Assembly: GCA_963575745.1 (NCBI GenBank)
Contig: CAUYUJ010001337.1
Coordinates: 421,150-485,149, forward strand
Length of the DNA stretch: 64,000 bases
Origin: Prorocentrum cordatum
Lineage: Eukaryota > Sar > Dinophyceae > Prorocentrales > Prorocentraceae
Reading direction: 5' to 3'
The position numbers and the translations under genes were made by a program. The notes beneath the pieces are model-generated. The model was not told the DNA's origin. It searched no databases and saw only the letters and a list, made by a program, of their open reading frames with translations. How positions within the stretch are numbered: position 1 is the first letter of the stretch; every line of letters starts with the position of its first letter. This document shows, piece after piece, positions 11,262 through 20,511 of the stretch.

Positions 11262-12180
11262 CTCCGCGCACGGGGGGCTCTTGGCCCTCTCGCATATTAG
11301 AACGACACTGGGAAAGTCTCCGCTGACCCGATCCCCGATGCATCCGGCTTCCGGAAACGTAGCAGAGGGCGCCATCGAACGCGTTGCATCGCGCTTCCCG
11401 AACTGGGAGGCCGCCGCTGCATGGGTCTCGGATGCTCAAGGTTCCGGAAAGGTCAAGCCAGAGCCTTTCGAATACTCGGGGCTATGGGCTACTCGACTTG
11501 AGATGGTTGCGTCAGACCCATGAGTAAGATCAACCAGATTGCGCGAGTTCCAGATGCTTCGCCACAGTTTCGGCATTAGTTGGCGCGCGAAGAGAATTGC
11601 TGCGATGCTGCCATGCTGACAGGGAGCGACGTTGAAGTGCCAGTCCGTCTCGCGCAAATTGGCGGCGCACGTGGCCGCGCGGAAAGACCGCGGCCAGGCG
11701 CGCGCGTGCCAGGACCTGATGGAAATTTGGATCCGCGGTGCGGGCAACGGCGCCGATGCCGACCTAATTCGCTTCTATGGTGATTGGGCGAAGATCATGG
11801 ACAAAATTGGCAAGCCCCATAAGTCCTTCTGACCATCCATGCAGGAGCTTTCCTATGTGGAGATGAAGAGGAGCCCGCGCATGGCGAAGGCCCTGGCGAC
11901 GCGCGACCACAGTAACGACCACCGCGGCAAGGGCGCGAAGTCGCGCGAGCGGCTGTCGGGGCAGACCAGCGGGCACGCGCTCACAGACCGCGGCGCCCGC
12001 GACCGAGCGCCCAAAAGAAGCGGCCCAACGCCCGGCGATTGCCGGGGAGAAGCGGCGGCGGCGGAGGCGGCGGGGGCGGCGGCGGCGAGAACGCCCCGAG
12101 TCGGTCGAGGGCCGCAGGCGCGCGAAGGGGGCGCGCCCGCGCGCGCGAGCGCAGTGCCACCGCGCGCATCCAAAGAATGA
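11194..12180 (+). pseudogene. Unidentified coding-like block broken by three TGA codons
   Basis: A single frame stays protein-like across TGA codons at 11521, 11617 and 11830 and ends at a TGA at 12178. Readable pieces include AIERVASRFPNWEAAAAWVS, STRLREFQMLRHSFGISWR and LIRFYGDWAKIMDKIGKPHK. The last 90 codons are Ala/Arg-rich. It may be the Gag body of the decayed element that ends near 14.87 kb; the helical content fits, but no family motif is seen. Confidence 0.35.
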
Positions 12181-12284
12181 GGCCCCGCTCAGACGCGAGC
12201 CGCCCCGGGACAGCCCGCGGCCGCGCCGGCCGGCAATAACGGCGAGAAAGGCCGCGTGGAAAACGAGACCACGGAGATGAAGGC

Positions 12285-12671
12285 ATGTCCAAGGACAAGT
12301 CGGGTAGCAAATCTGGAGACCGAGGGCGCAGTCAGTTTCGGGGCGCGGGGAAGAGCGGGGGCGAGGTCTCGCGGCAAAGGTCGCAGAGCCGCGTTTCGAG
12401 TGGGATTTCCGCCAAAGGCGGGCTGTCCTACGCGTTTAGTCGCGGAGCATGCCCGCTGCCCCAGGACAAGCGCCTTCGTCGAAGCAGGAAGGCCGCGGAG
12501 ATCGAGGAGCTGTCCAGAGATAGGGCCGAGGCCAACCTCGAGAAGGCTGGCGAGCCCATCCCGCGCATGCGGAATTCCGATCTGGTGTCCGTTGCCGCTA
12601 GGAGCACGGCCAGGAAAGCAGTCCCTGGCGGGCCAGGCGACGACGAGAACAAGGGTGGCAAGGACAAGTGA
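12285..12671 (+). CDS. Short basic Ser/Lys/Arg-rich ORF, unidentified
   Basis: Starts with an ATG and reads a low-complexity basic N-terminus (MSKDKSGSKSGDRGRSQFRG) followed by a helical part (KAAEIEELSRDRAEANLEKA). It could be a piece of the same decayed Gag as its neighbours, in another frame. Overlapping frames are also open, so confidence is low. Confidence 0.22.
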   Translation: MSKDKSGSKSGDRGRSQFRGAGKSGGEVSRQRSQSRVSSGISAKGGLSYAFSRGACPLPQDKRLRRSRKAAEIEELSRDRAEANLEKAGEPIPRMRNSDLVSVAARSTARKAVPGGPGDDENKGGKDK

Positions 12672-12968
12672 AAGGGCCAAGAGAGGAGGCAATACTGGAG
12701 ACATTTAATTGGCTCGGCAGACGTGTCCTTTCGGCGCCAGCTGTCGGGGCCGCGCGAAGTGTCCGGGATATCCACGATCCCCCAGATCGGCGCCCAGCAA
12801 ATGCATTGCCGCCGTCGGCCCGCGCGCTGGGGAATGTATTTTTGTTCCTCCCCGACGCTGAAGCGGGGAAGTGGGTCGCTGCCGCTGTTTCCCACGCCGG
12901 GTCAGGATCCTCGCGGCGCCGGCAGGGCTGCTGGTTGGCCCCGATGACAGTTCCACCTAAAGCTGCCA

Positions 12969-13556
12969 TTGACCTATACATCGGTTAAGCAGGTGGACGC
13001 CAACCTGGCTGCACCCGCGGTCACACGCGTTGCCTGGGGGCGCTCAGACGCCCATGGCGACGCGATTTTCGTTCGACTCCCGAGATGCATCCAGGCCGGC
13101 GGCGTCGACGCGCTCCCGGCTGATGCCGCCGACTTGCTTTGGCGGGCGCGGCCGGGGCGCAGCGCCCTCCGCAAAGATGCCGGGGCGCGCCAGCGTTTTT
13201 GTGCGACGATGCGCAAAAAGGCGCGCAGCGACCCCGCAACCCCACATCGGGCCACTTGGACTCTCGGGGCCCCCCGCAGGGAACAGCCCAGGGCGACCCC
13301 GAGCACGCCTGGCGATCGCTTGGATTTTCTGGCCGGGCGGGCCAGGACCCGAGAGCGCTCGGTCAAGGTGCGCCAACGAGATTGGGAATAGGGCTCTGAG
13401 AGTGACCGCGACGACCACGCAGACCAGCGCGAGGACAGCTATGCCGTCGCATTCGCTGGGAGAGCAATCATCAAGATTGGGGCCGCGACGTTGATCGTGC
13501 ACGCGGGGTGCGCCGCCAACCTGATCGCGGTCAAGTTATCAAGGAAGCAGGTTTGA
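12969..13556 (+). pseudogene. Possible retroviral-type aspartic protease remnant
   Basis: A frame runs from 12969 through a TAG at 13389-13391 to a TGA at 13554-13556. Near the end it reads AVAFAGRAIIKIGAATLIVH followed by AGCAANLIAVKL. This looks like the strand-loop of a retroelement protease (hydrophobic strand, D-S/T-G, then ANL), but the catalytic Asp position holds His and the next residue is Ala, so an enzyme would be dead. It sits in the expected PR place, between Gag-like sequence and an integrase remnant. The resemblance is moderate and was made by eye. Confidence 0.33.
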
Positions 13557-13925
13557 TGGACAGGATAGAGCCCCTGGCTGGCCCCATCACTCACAATCGC
13601 GTGCCCTCGGAAACGTCGAGACAGCCTGCGACAAGCTCAAACGTGGAACCATGAAGATCATCACCGCGCCGGAGACTCCGAGCGTGAGATCGGCGTGCGA
13701 GCTCTGCATAGACCGCGTCTACAGCGTCCGTTGGAAAGCCCGCGGGGCTCCATCTCTACCAGTGCCGGCATGAGCTAGACGGGATCTCACCGCAGACGGA
13801 AAGATCTTTTTACCGCACCGTGGAAGACAGCGGGGCATTGGGTCGGGTAGACGGGGCAGCTCTGGTTCTCTCGGGAGGGTTGGAGCGGTGGACTTGTGCG
13901 GTGACCAACGCGAGGTCATTCCTCG

Positions 13926-14654
13926 TTGATCCTGGATGGACAAGTGGAAAGTCCTCCGTTCCAGGCGACGAGGTGCCGCGGGACTCTCGAGCTGCACTCG
14001 CAACGGGCGATCGCCGAGGACACCTCCAGATACAGCGTGGTGGAGGGCCCCTCCGATAGTGCCGACGAAGGCTGCGCCCCCGAGGAGTCGGCAATGCACG
14101 GGCAGGACACGAGCGCCTATTCTCATGATGGGCTGCAACAAGGGGCGAGCTTGAGCTGGACTGGAGCAGCTGCGCGCCGCGTGGCAACGCGCCCCGAAAT
14201 ATGGGAGTCATCGCGCGACTGCGTTGCGCGTGGCATCCGACGGGGCACTGGGGAAGGTGAAATTACGTTGCCGCCCCAGGCTGCCACCCCTGCCCCCAGC
14301 GACGCTGACGGCGCCGAAGTCGATGAGCCGGTTGCGCCGGGACCTGTTGACATTGTCGACGACGACGGGCCCGACGACCCAGTGGGCCAGGATCTGCTTG
14401 GATACGCCGCCAAGATCGAGCGCCTCAAGCGCGAGACTGTCTCCAAGCAGTTCCTTCTCACGCATTTGCCCAATGACCCACGCTGCCCCGCGCGTCAGCG
14501 GGCAAAGACGTTGCGGGCTCTGCAGGGGAAAGAACAGAAAATCAGCTCAAACAACGCAGGCCGCGCTCCGAGCCGACGAAGTTCGGAAACTTGTGCAGCG
14601 TGGCGGAGAACGCAAGCTGCATCGCACAGGATGCTGCGAGGACCTTCCTGCTGA
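13926..14654 (+). pseudogene. Integrase zinc-finger remnant of a decayed copia-like element
   Basis: The first part is acidic and unidentified (VDIVDDDGPDDPVGQDLLGY). It is followed by KRETVSKQFLLTHLPNDPRC and PARQRAKT, which closely resembles the H-H-C-C finger of retroelement integrases (T-H-x-P-x-x-P-x-C-x-x-C). The second Cys is Arg here, so metal binding would be lost. After the finger the DDE core expected next is absent: only about 20 codons later the sequence turns into the C-terminal integrase part in another frame. Confidence 0.5.
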
Positions 14655-14872
14655 CGGCTGGGCTTCCAGCACCCTACTGCGTCTACGCAGCGCCGCGTTT
14701 CTGCCTCTGTCGGAGCGCGCGGCAGAGGGGCGCGGACGAGTCACTTTGGAAGGAGAACGTTGGTGAACGTTCCATATCTCCTCTCAATCCCTTTGGGTCG
14801 GCGGTGCGATGCTTGTCGCCGACCGCATCGCGGGTCGAACTGCCCGAGACCGGCCCTCGTGCGAGAATTTGA
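14591..14872 (+). pseudogene. Integrase C-terminal remnant, copia-like
   Basis: The frame reads ARTFLLTAGLPAPYCVYAAP and later LNPFGSAVRCLSPTASRVEL. In copia-type integrases the core's last helix is followed by a similar pattern: a leucine-rich stretch, AGLP, an aromatic position, YAA, then a [I/L]PFG box before the Gly-rich FxGY motif. Order and spacing fit well. It ends at a TGA at 14870-14872, before any FxGY motif. With the finger at about 14430-14500 it shows that roughly 130 or more codons of core are missing. Confidence 0.5.
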
Positions 14873-15224
14873 TTCTGCTTGGGTGGCGTGCATCGCGCGG
14901 GGGGGCGGGCTGGGCCCGACCATTATTGCGCGCCGTTTGAACAGCCCGACGGGGTCAACTTCTGTGAATAGAAGCCGTGTAATACCCTCATATATACTCC
15001 TTATCCTCACCTCTCCTGCGCCTGGCCGTTTGGGCTCAGGTATTGGGATAGATCGATCAGACCTTTGATCGTGCAGGAGGAACAGATATCCATCTTTCCC
15101 TCCTTCCCTCTACCAACGGATCAGGGGTTCTGTGCCCTTGTACTTCAACCCCATACACAGGTTATTAGCCCTTTAAAGCTCACAGTTCATCGAACCCCGC
15201 GTCGCGATCTCGCACGCGGCCTCG
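14873..15224. other. Junction between two retroelements; possible leader or LTR part
   Basis: GC falls here and there is a short AT-rich stretch (catatatactccttatcctc at about 14991). I could not find a matching direct repeat downstream of the copia pol, so no LTR pair is demonstrated. No gene seen. Confidence 0.3.
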
Positions 15225-16097
15225 ATGGAACCCAGGCGGCGCTTGCGCTGCAAGGGGTCCATCGGGGCCTCGCGACCGAGCTCTCCGACGGCGCGACGGC
15301 TCGGCGACGAGTTGGAGAGCCTTAATGTGGACTGTGCAGGTGTCCCAGGTACCCCCCCCCCCCCCAGCTCCGACGGACCCGAGGCGCGGCTAGCTGCTGA
15401 ACTTCACCGCCCCGCCGCCCGCGGGGGGACAGGAGAAGGAGTAGGAGCAGGTAGTAAGGAGTTCCACACGCCTACCGTCGATCCTCCATCTCCTCCTCCG
15501 TCGGGAGCAATCCCAACTGCGTCGGGCGAGAGCCTCGCTGGTCCTGATACTCCAGGGCGCTTTCGCGCTAACCGCCGATGGACTTCAGGTGCTGGCGCCC
15601 CCAGCCCTGCGACCGTTCCTGTAGCGGAGCACGTAGCCACCTTCGAGGAACTCAGTAGACCAGTGGCGGCACACCCGCAGACGCAGAACCCCAAGGTATC
15701 ATCTCATGAGACACCACACACACACGGTCCTAGCCGCAGCTCGTCCTTGCGCAACCGTCGTGGGGCCCCAGGCCCATACGGCGAAAGTAGGTCGAGCCCG
15801 CGTACTGCCTCGCAGAGGCCATGCACTCCTCGCGAGAGGGTGCAGAGGGAAGCTGACGCCCCCCATCTCTCCATCTCAGACGACCTGCCGGCGGCAACGT
15901 CCGCTGCAGGCGAAATAGCTGAGCTCGGAGACCAGGTTGAAACCTTCGTGCCCAGGCAGTATTCTGGACTACTGCAGAGCGTTCAGACGAACGCTGCCAA
16001 CACTGCTGCTCTACGCCAAGATCTTGACGGCGCCTTAGGGATCTTTGATTCCAGGATCGGTGAGTTGCAGTGCCAGGTTGAAGTCGCACTCAGGTGA
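15225..16097 (+). CDS. gag: Copia element Gag, N-terminal part
   Basis: ATG at 15225, 290 codons. The first two thirds are Pro/Ser/Arg-rich and probably disordered (PTVDPPSPPPSGAIPTASGE). From about residue 225 it becomes helical (EIAELGDQVETFV, QTNAANTAALRQDL), leading into the coiled coil that continues in the next frame from about 16090. It ends in VALR and TGA at 16095-16097. Gag forms the cytoplasmic capsid that packages element RNA. No capsid motif is visible in this piece; assignment rests on position and on continuity with the coil and zinc fingers that follow. Confidence 0.5.
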   Translation: MEPRRRLRCKGSIGASRPSSPTARRLGDELESLNVDCAGVPGTPPPPSSDGPEARLAAELHRPAARGGTGEGVGAGSKEFHTPTVDPPSPPPSGAIPTASGESLAGPDTPGRFRANRRWTSGAGAPSPATVPVAEHVATFEELSRPVAAHPQTQNPKVSSHETPHTHGPSRSSSLRNRRGAPGPYGESRSSPRTASQRPCTPRERVQREADAPHLSISDDLPAATSAAGEIAELGDQVETFVPRQYSGLLQSVQTNAANTAALRQDLDGALGIFDSRIGELQCQVEVALR

Positions 16098-17010
16098 ACG
16101 ATCGGCGATGGTCGAGAACCTGCGCAACTACCTCGCGCAGATGGAGCAACAGCTTGTGCTCGTACGCGACACAGGCGTTTCAGCAGTCAGGATCCTCCAC
16201 GACGAGATCCATGACCAGCTCCGCAACCGACCACCACCAGCCGAGGCCACCGACCTTGGCGATGTTCAGTCTCAGATCAACGATCTCCGATCCCACATGG
16301 ACCACACTACGGCGACGCTTCGCACCGAAGCACACACCAACTCGTCGAACCTGATCAGCATGTTGCAAAATACTGAGAGAGTCATCACTCAAAGGCTTGA
16401 TGCGACCAACGCTGTCGTGCAGCCACTCGCTAACCGGATCTCTGACATCGAGCAGCGTTTTCATGGTGTACAGGACGCCCTGGCAGAGTTGCGTGTCGGA
16501 CGAGCCCAGACTGGCCAGCTGGTTTCTCCTCCCACGGTTTACGATTTCGCCCGCCTCACTGACAGGTTGCAGGAGGTTGAGAAGGCGGCGGACCACGCGC
16601 AGTTAGAGCTCTCCCAGGTTACTCGTGAAAGAGATACTGAGAAGGTACGTGTTGAGGGGCGCCTCGCACGTCTGGAAAGTGAGTTGGAGGCACACGGCGC
16701 TCGTCTCCGAGCCTACGAGCAACGACTCGATCGGCTTTCACAACGCTCTCGGGATACTGATGAGTATACACGCCAAAAGGTGGCACAGATGCACGAAGAC
16801 ATGACGAGCTGGACAAATCAGCTGATTGACCACGCTCACGACACCACACTTCAAACCTGCCACCGACCTCCACAGGCCGACGGCAGCGTCCGCCGAAGCA
16901 CCACAAGCTTCTACAGGACAACAACGACGTACGTCACCAGGAGCAACCTCCGCGGCAGCTTCAGCACAGACACGCCATGTGTCTCCTGTGCGCACAGAAC
17001 CAACTACTGA
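16045..17010 (+). CDS. gag: Copia element Gag, long coiled-coil segment
   Basis: Heptad-rich from about 16105 to 16840 (MVENLRNYLAQMEQQLVLVR, EGRLARLESELEAHGARLRA, YEQRLDRLSQRSRDTDEYTR). It overlaps the end of the previous frame by about 50 bp and the start of the next frame by about 180 bp, and true sense appears to pass from one to the next. The last 50 codons look out of frame. A long coil would support Gag-Gag multimerisation. Alternative: frame changes removed by splicing. Confidence 0.55.
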   Translation: MIPGSVSCSARLKSHSGERSAMVENLRNYLAQMEQQLVLVRDTGVSAVRILHDEIHDQLRNRPPPAEATDLGDVQSQINDLRSHMDHTTATLRTEAHTNSSNLISMLQNTERVITQRLDATNAVVQPLANRISDIEQRFHGVQDALAELRVGRAQTGQLVSPPTVYDFARLTDRLQEVEKAADHAQLELSQVTRERDTEKVRVEGRLARLESELEAHGARLRAYEQRLDRLSQRSRDTDEYTRQKVAQMHEDMTSWTNQLIDHAHDTTLQTCHRPPQADGSVRRSTTSFYRTTTTYVTRSNLRGSFSTDTPCVSCAHRTNY

Positions 17011-17827
17011 CGGTGTACCGATACCCTCACAACCATTGTCTGCGGTTTCGGTCAATACTACTACTCCTATCGAGGAGTCAGACACCGTCCGAGCCCCTGT
17101 CTTGCCTAAGATCACGCAGCTGCTCGAGTGGCAGCAAAAGGTACGGAAGAACTTTGGAGCCGCCTCAGGGCGACCTTCCAAAGCATATGCCTCCCTATGC
17201 GTGGCTGAACAGCCCGAGTGTACCTTTGAGGACTTACAAGACAGTGGAGACTTCGAGAGCATCGATTGTAAATTCGCTACCGCTCTCAGCGACATCTTAT
17301 CCTCAGACTTGCGCTACCAAATCAGGCTCATCGAAACCAGAGAGCACAAAGCAGGACGCATGCTCAAAGGGCGCCAGATCTACTGGCACATCCTACAGTC
17401 CTACAAAGTGACAGAGGTTGATGACGACCTGCACGGCTTCGAGCCCCTTAAAGAACTGAGGATGAGAGATGAAGGTTTGCAGCGTTTCATTATTGACTGG
17501 GACGCTTTACTATTGGAGTGCCGAGAGGCGCCCGATCCAAAGATCTTGGAATCCTTGTTTCGTACACAGATTCGCAGACATGCCTGGATGAAACAATATA
17601 TGTACGAGTACCAGCGCATGAAGATCAGCGGTCCGAATCGTACCTATGATTGGCTCCGACAGCGCGTCCTGGACGCACTGGAGCTTAAACAATTGGAGAA
17701 GAATCAAAATAAGTTACGGTACGAATACGAGACTCATTCTCAAGTCAATGTATGCGCCGCCTGGAAGAAAGGCAACTGTCGCAATGGTGACCGATGCAAG
17801 GCGTTGCATACCTCCTCCAGGGACTGA
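16826..17827 (+). CDS. gag: Copia element Gag, central part with CCCH zinc finger 1
   Basis: After a Thr/Ser/Pro-rich lead, a helical Gag-like body runs from LPKITQLLEWQQKVRKNFGA to NRTYDWLRQRVLDALELKQL. It ends with a CCCH finger at 17753-17809: C-x7-C-x5-C-x3-H, with the GDRC spacing typical of CCCH RNA-binding fingers. Copia Gags normally carry a CCHC knuckle (C-x2-C-x4-H-x4-C), which I do not see. A TGA at 17825-17827 splits this from the second finger in the same frame. Finger identity is clear; RNA binding is inferred from the family. Confidence 0.68.
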   Translation: MTTLTTPHFKPATDLHRPTAASAEAPQASTGQQRRTSPGATSAAASAQTRHVSPVRTEPTTDGVPIPSQPLSAVSVNTTTPIEESDTVRAPVLPKITQLLEWQQKVRKNFGAASGRPSKAYASLCVAEQPECTFEDLQDSGDFESIDCKFATALSDILSSDLRYQIRLIETREHKAGRMLKGRQIYWHILQSYKVTEVDDDLHGFEPLKELRMRDEGLQRFIIDWDALLLECREAPDPKILESLFRTQIRRHAWMKQYMYEYQRMKISGPNRTYDWLRQRVLDALELKQLEKNQNKLRYEYETHSQVNVCAAWKKGNCRNGDRCKALHTSSRD

Positions 17828-18766
17828 AAGAACACCAGATCTTCCAGATCATCGACCGCTGGCGGCGACTCCCGCCGCAGCGTTTCAACCCCTGCGAATC
17901 CCAAGAAGCCAGCATCGAAACCATTTTGCTTCGAGTTCGCCAAGCGCAACACATGTCTCAGAGGCGACAAGTGCAACTTCCCACACATGGCGCAGTGCAT
18001 AGACTTCGCACAGAGCAGCACTAAGGGCGACAAATGCAAATACGCTCACCTTGCACCTGTTGCGAAGACGCCCGAAAGAAGCCCGAGTCGCCCACGGACC
18101 TCCAGTCAGGACAGTCGTGGCCGACCACCATCCCGCGGATCAGGGAGCCAACGCTCTTCACAACGCGGGGGGTTCCGCTACGCAAAAGACTCACACCATG
18201 GGCGTGACAACCGACGCCAATACGACCGATCTCGATCATCCTCCAGGAGGTCTCCAGACTCTCGCAGTCAGTCGAGAAGCTGTTATGACAGATCTTCTCG
18301 ATCTACCTCCCGAGGACGAGACAGCCGTGGCGGAGGACGTGGCAGCCCACGTGGCCGCGATAGGTCATACGGTAGTGACAGAGGACGTGGCCGACGTTCC
18401 ATGAGCCGCGGTTCGTCCCGTGGTTCTCCCCACTTCAGAGCACGATCCCCTGCCGACTATCGACGTTCTCGCCGCTCCGACCGCAGTTACGTCATACGTG
18501 GCAAGACCCTCATGGCCTCCACTAAGGCCACTACATCATCTTCCAAACCACGGCGTCGGATACGTTTTGACACACACAATGTGGAATACTACCCCCACAT
18601 CGTCTCCGGCAAGGCCAGATTGGATAAATGGAAGGAGATGCCGAATGAGGGCGACATTGTCAAAGTACCAGACCCGCTACCACAATGGTGGTGGAAACAA
18701 AGTGCCGACGCCCTGCAACATTGTCAACGAGAGGCACAATTATGGTACAAAGATCTATATGACTAG
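17828..18766 (+). CDS. gag: Copia element Gag, C-terminal part: CCCH fingers 2 and 3 and RS-rich domain
   Basis: Same frame as the preceding segment after its TGA. Finger 2 is at 17927-17986 (C-x8-C-x5-C-x3-H). A third, degenerate finger at 17996-18049 keeps GDKCKYAH but lacks the second Cys. From about 18077 to 18495 the protein is rich in SR/RS, RG and RD dipeptides (SRSSSRRSPDSRSQSRS, RGRRSMSRGSSRGS), then turns to a normal sequence with a WWW cluster (PLPQWWWKQSADALQ). It ends at a TAG at 18764-18766, after which the protease follows in the same frame. CCCH plus RS is the architecture of small U2AF-type splicing factors, unusual for Gag. Confidence 0.66.
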   Translation, partial: KNTRSSRSSTAGGDSRRSVSTPANPKKPASKPFCFEFAKRNTCLRGDKCNFPHMAQCIDFAQSSTKGDKCKYAHLAPVAKTPERSPSRPRTSSQDSRGRPPSRGSGSQRSSQRGGFRYAKDSHHGRDNRRQYDRSRSSSRRSPDSRSQSRSCYDRSSRSTSRGRDSRGGGRGSPRGRDRSYGSDRGRGRRSMSRGSSRGSPHFRARSPADYRRSRRSDRSYVIRGKTLMASTKATTSSSKPRRRIRFDTHNVEYYPHIVSGKARLDKWKEMPNEGDIVKVPDPLPQWWWKQSADALQHCQREAQLWYKDLYD

Positions 18767-19261
18767 CGACACAACAAGGGGTCGGTGGTCACACCAACTG
18801 CGATTCCAGATTCCGATGACTCTACCAGGCAGTCATCAAAGACAGCCCAGACGAAGACAACGACGTTGCAAGTCGACCCTCCACGCTCGACTGCTGCGTT
18901 GACACGCTCCTGGGTTCTCGACAGTGGATCTGCGCATCATATTCAGGGTAAACACGAACTGACGCAGACCGAATCGGATCGCATATCTATTCGCGAGGAG
19001 CATATTCTGGAAACTGCCAACGGCGATCGTACTGTCAACGAGCACTACGACATACGGCTACCCGAGGTTGGCTTACATCTTTCAGCCCTCGCCCTGCCAG
19101 ATTGCCCATCATTGCTATCAGTTGGAAAATTGATTGAGGTTGATGGCTTTCGGCAGATTTGGGATCCTGAGCTGGGCTACTTGCTTCAGGATCCGGGGGG
19201 CAATGGTATAAGATTCCAGTCAACAACAGAGTTCCAGAATTACGACTCGACGACTTGGTGA
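18767..19261 (+). CDS. pro: Retrotransposon aspartic protease
   Basis: In frame with Gag after the TAG. The catalytic strand reads SWVLDSGSAHHI, with D-S-G at 18920-18928; copia proteases show the same W-[IV]-L-D-[ST]-G-[AS] context. About 60 residues later comes LPDCPSLLSVGKLIEVDG, matching the copia N-L-L-S-V-x-x-L strand. Length and spacing fit a single-domain retropepsin that acts as a dimer to cut Gag-Pol. The frame ends at a TGA at 19259-19261; integrase follows in a different frame, so a frame change lies near 19240-19260. Confidence 0.8.
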   Translation, partial: RHNKGSVVTPTAIPDSDDSTRQSSKTAQTKTTTLQVDPPRSTAALTRSWVLDSGSAHHIQGKHELTQTESDRISIREEHILETANGDRTVNEHYDIRLPEVGLHLSALALPDCPSLLSVGKLIEVDGFRQIWDPELGYLLQDPGGNGIRFQSTTEFQNYDSTTW

Positions 19262-20511
19262 TGATACCGCCACCACGCCCGTGCACTTCGTCAGCACCCC
19301 GACGTCGTCAGCGCAAGCGTTCACCCGCCCGCTGCAACGACATATGTTGGTGCTGCAGAACTACAGAGCAATCGCCACCTACAGATGAGCTGCGGCCCCA
19401 CATAGGGACCTGCCCCAAGAGACCACATGTCGGTGAGGGAGGAGGAGCACGGACCGCCACGGTCGAATAACCTCCCGACACAAATAATGCCGAGTCCAAC
19501 GTGGATACACCCACCGACTCGCTTACATCCCAGATGCAGCGTTCTCCTCTCACATGCGGGGGGCTTGCAGATGCAGATCAAGCAGATACCGACATCACGT
19601 CGACCTCCTTCAAGGATCTGCCGATGGAGACGCTCATTACAGTGCACCATGATAGCGATCGCGTTCTTCCAAACAGACAGAAGAAACCGATTGGCCCTAT
19701 GCACTGCACGACCCACAGTCCGAAACACCCAGACTGTGAGATTTGTTCTCGCACGATGCTGCAGAACGCTCCGTGTCGACGACAGCGCAAACCACATCCA
19801 CCGGCAGACCCCACCGACGAGGACACAGCCTACGAGGCCTTTGTCCCGAAAAAGTTTGGGGAAGCTCTAACTGCCGACCATATCGTCTTGGCCAAAGACG
19901 ATGCCGCCGACAAGCACGGCGACAAGTATGCACTTGGCGCCCTGGATAGATACACCGGCATCTTCATGGCATACCCAGCATTACACAAAGACGCAGCTAA
20001 TACAAAGGCATCCTTCCAGCAGTTCATCGCCGCGAACGATGAGGTGAAGCACACTTACACAGACAATTCTGGAGAGCTTCAGAAGGCTTCCCGCCAACTG
20101 GGATGGAGACATGACACTAGTACTCCTCATCGTCCGCAAACGAATGGATTGATCGAGCGCATTGTCAATATCCTCATTCTCGGTACGAGGGCTGTGTTTC
20201 ATATGTCTGGTCTGGGACACGAATGGTGGAAAGAGGCCATGCAAGCCTTTTGCTGTGGACATAATTTTGTGCATCCATCCACGGGCGTTGCTGCCCTCAG
20301 CGAGGAGCGCGCCGACAAGACAGCTCATGAAATACGTTTTGGAGAAAGTTTTCCCGGGCACTGCATTCCCTTCGGTGCTCGGATCTTCTGGACATGCCTC
20401 AATCCCGAGATCAATGACGAGACTGCAAAGTTCAAAGAAAACACTCGGGAATGGTGATTCCTGGGTTACCATTTACACTCTGGTGGACGATGGTCAGGTG
20501 ATTATCTCGTC
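19255..20511 (+). CDS. int: Copia-type integrase
   Basis: One frame from about 19255 with a TAA at 19468 and a TGA at 20455. The HHCC finger lies at about 19700-19750 (HCTTHSPKHPDCEICSR). The core shows Asp in ALTADHIVL (about 19876), Asp in TYTDNSGEL (about 20062) and Glu in QTNGLIERIV (about 20155), the D,D,E triad. Asp to Glu spacing is 30 residues, shorter than the usual 35. The C-terminal boxes follow: IPFGARIFWTC and, after the TGA, the FLGYH motif with GGRW. It catalyses cDNA strand transfer into nuclear DNA. The 5' 80 codons (19255-19500) are an unrecognised Pro/Arg-rich lead. Confidence 0.88.

Noticed and set aside
9893-11439. Minus-strand ORFs with long Leu-Ser runs
   Set aside because: These runs are the complement of the GA microsatellite; the + strand gives the more protein-like sequence.
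11194-12180. Reassigned TGA codon in this genome
   Set aside because: Several long domains have no internal TGA, final stops include TGA, and TAG and TAA also interrupt frames elsewhere.
14990-15200. 5' LTR of the copia element
   Set aside because: No second copy could be found near 24 kb or 32-33 kb, and the primer-binding-site resemblance is too weak.
16826-16860. Programmed Ty1-style +1 frameshift
   Set aside because: It lies inside Gag rather than at the Gag-Pol border, and similar steps recur at other places, so decay, introns or assembly error are more likely.
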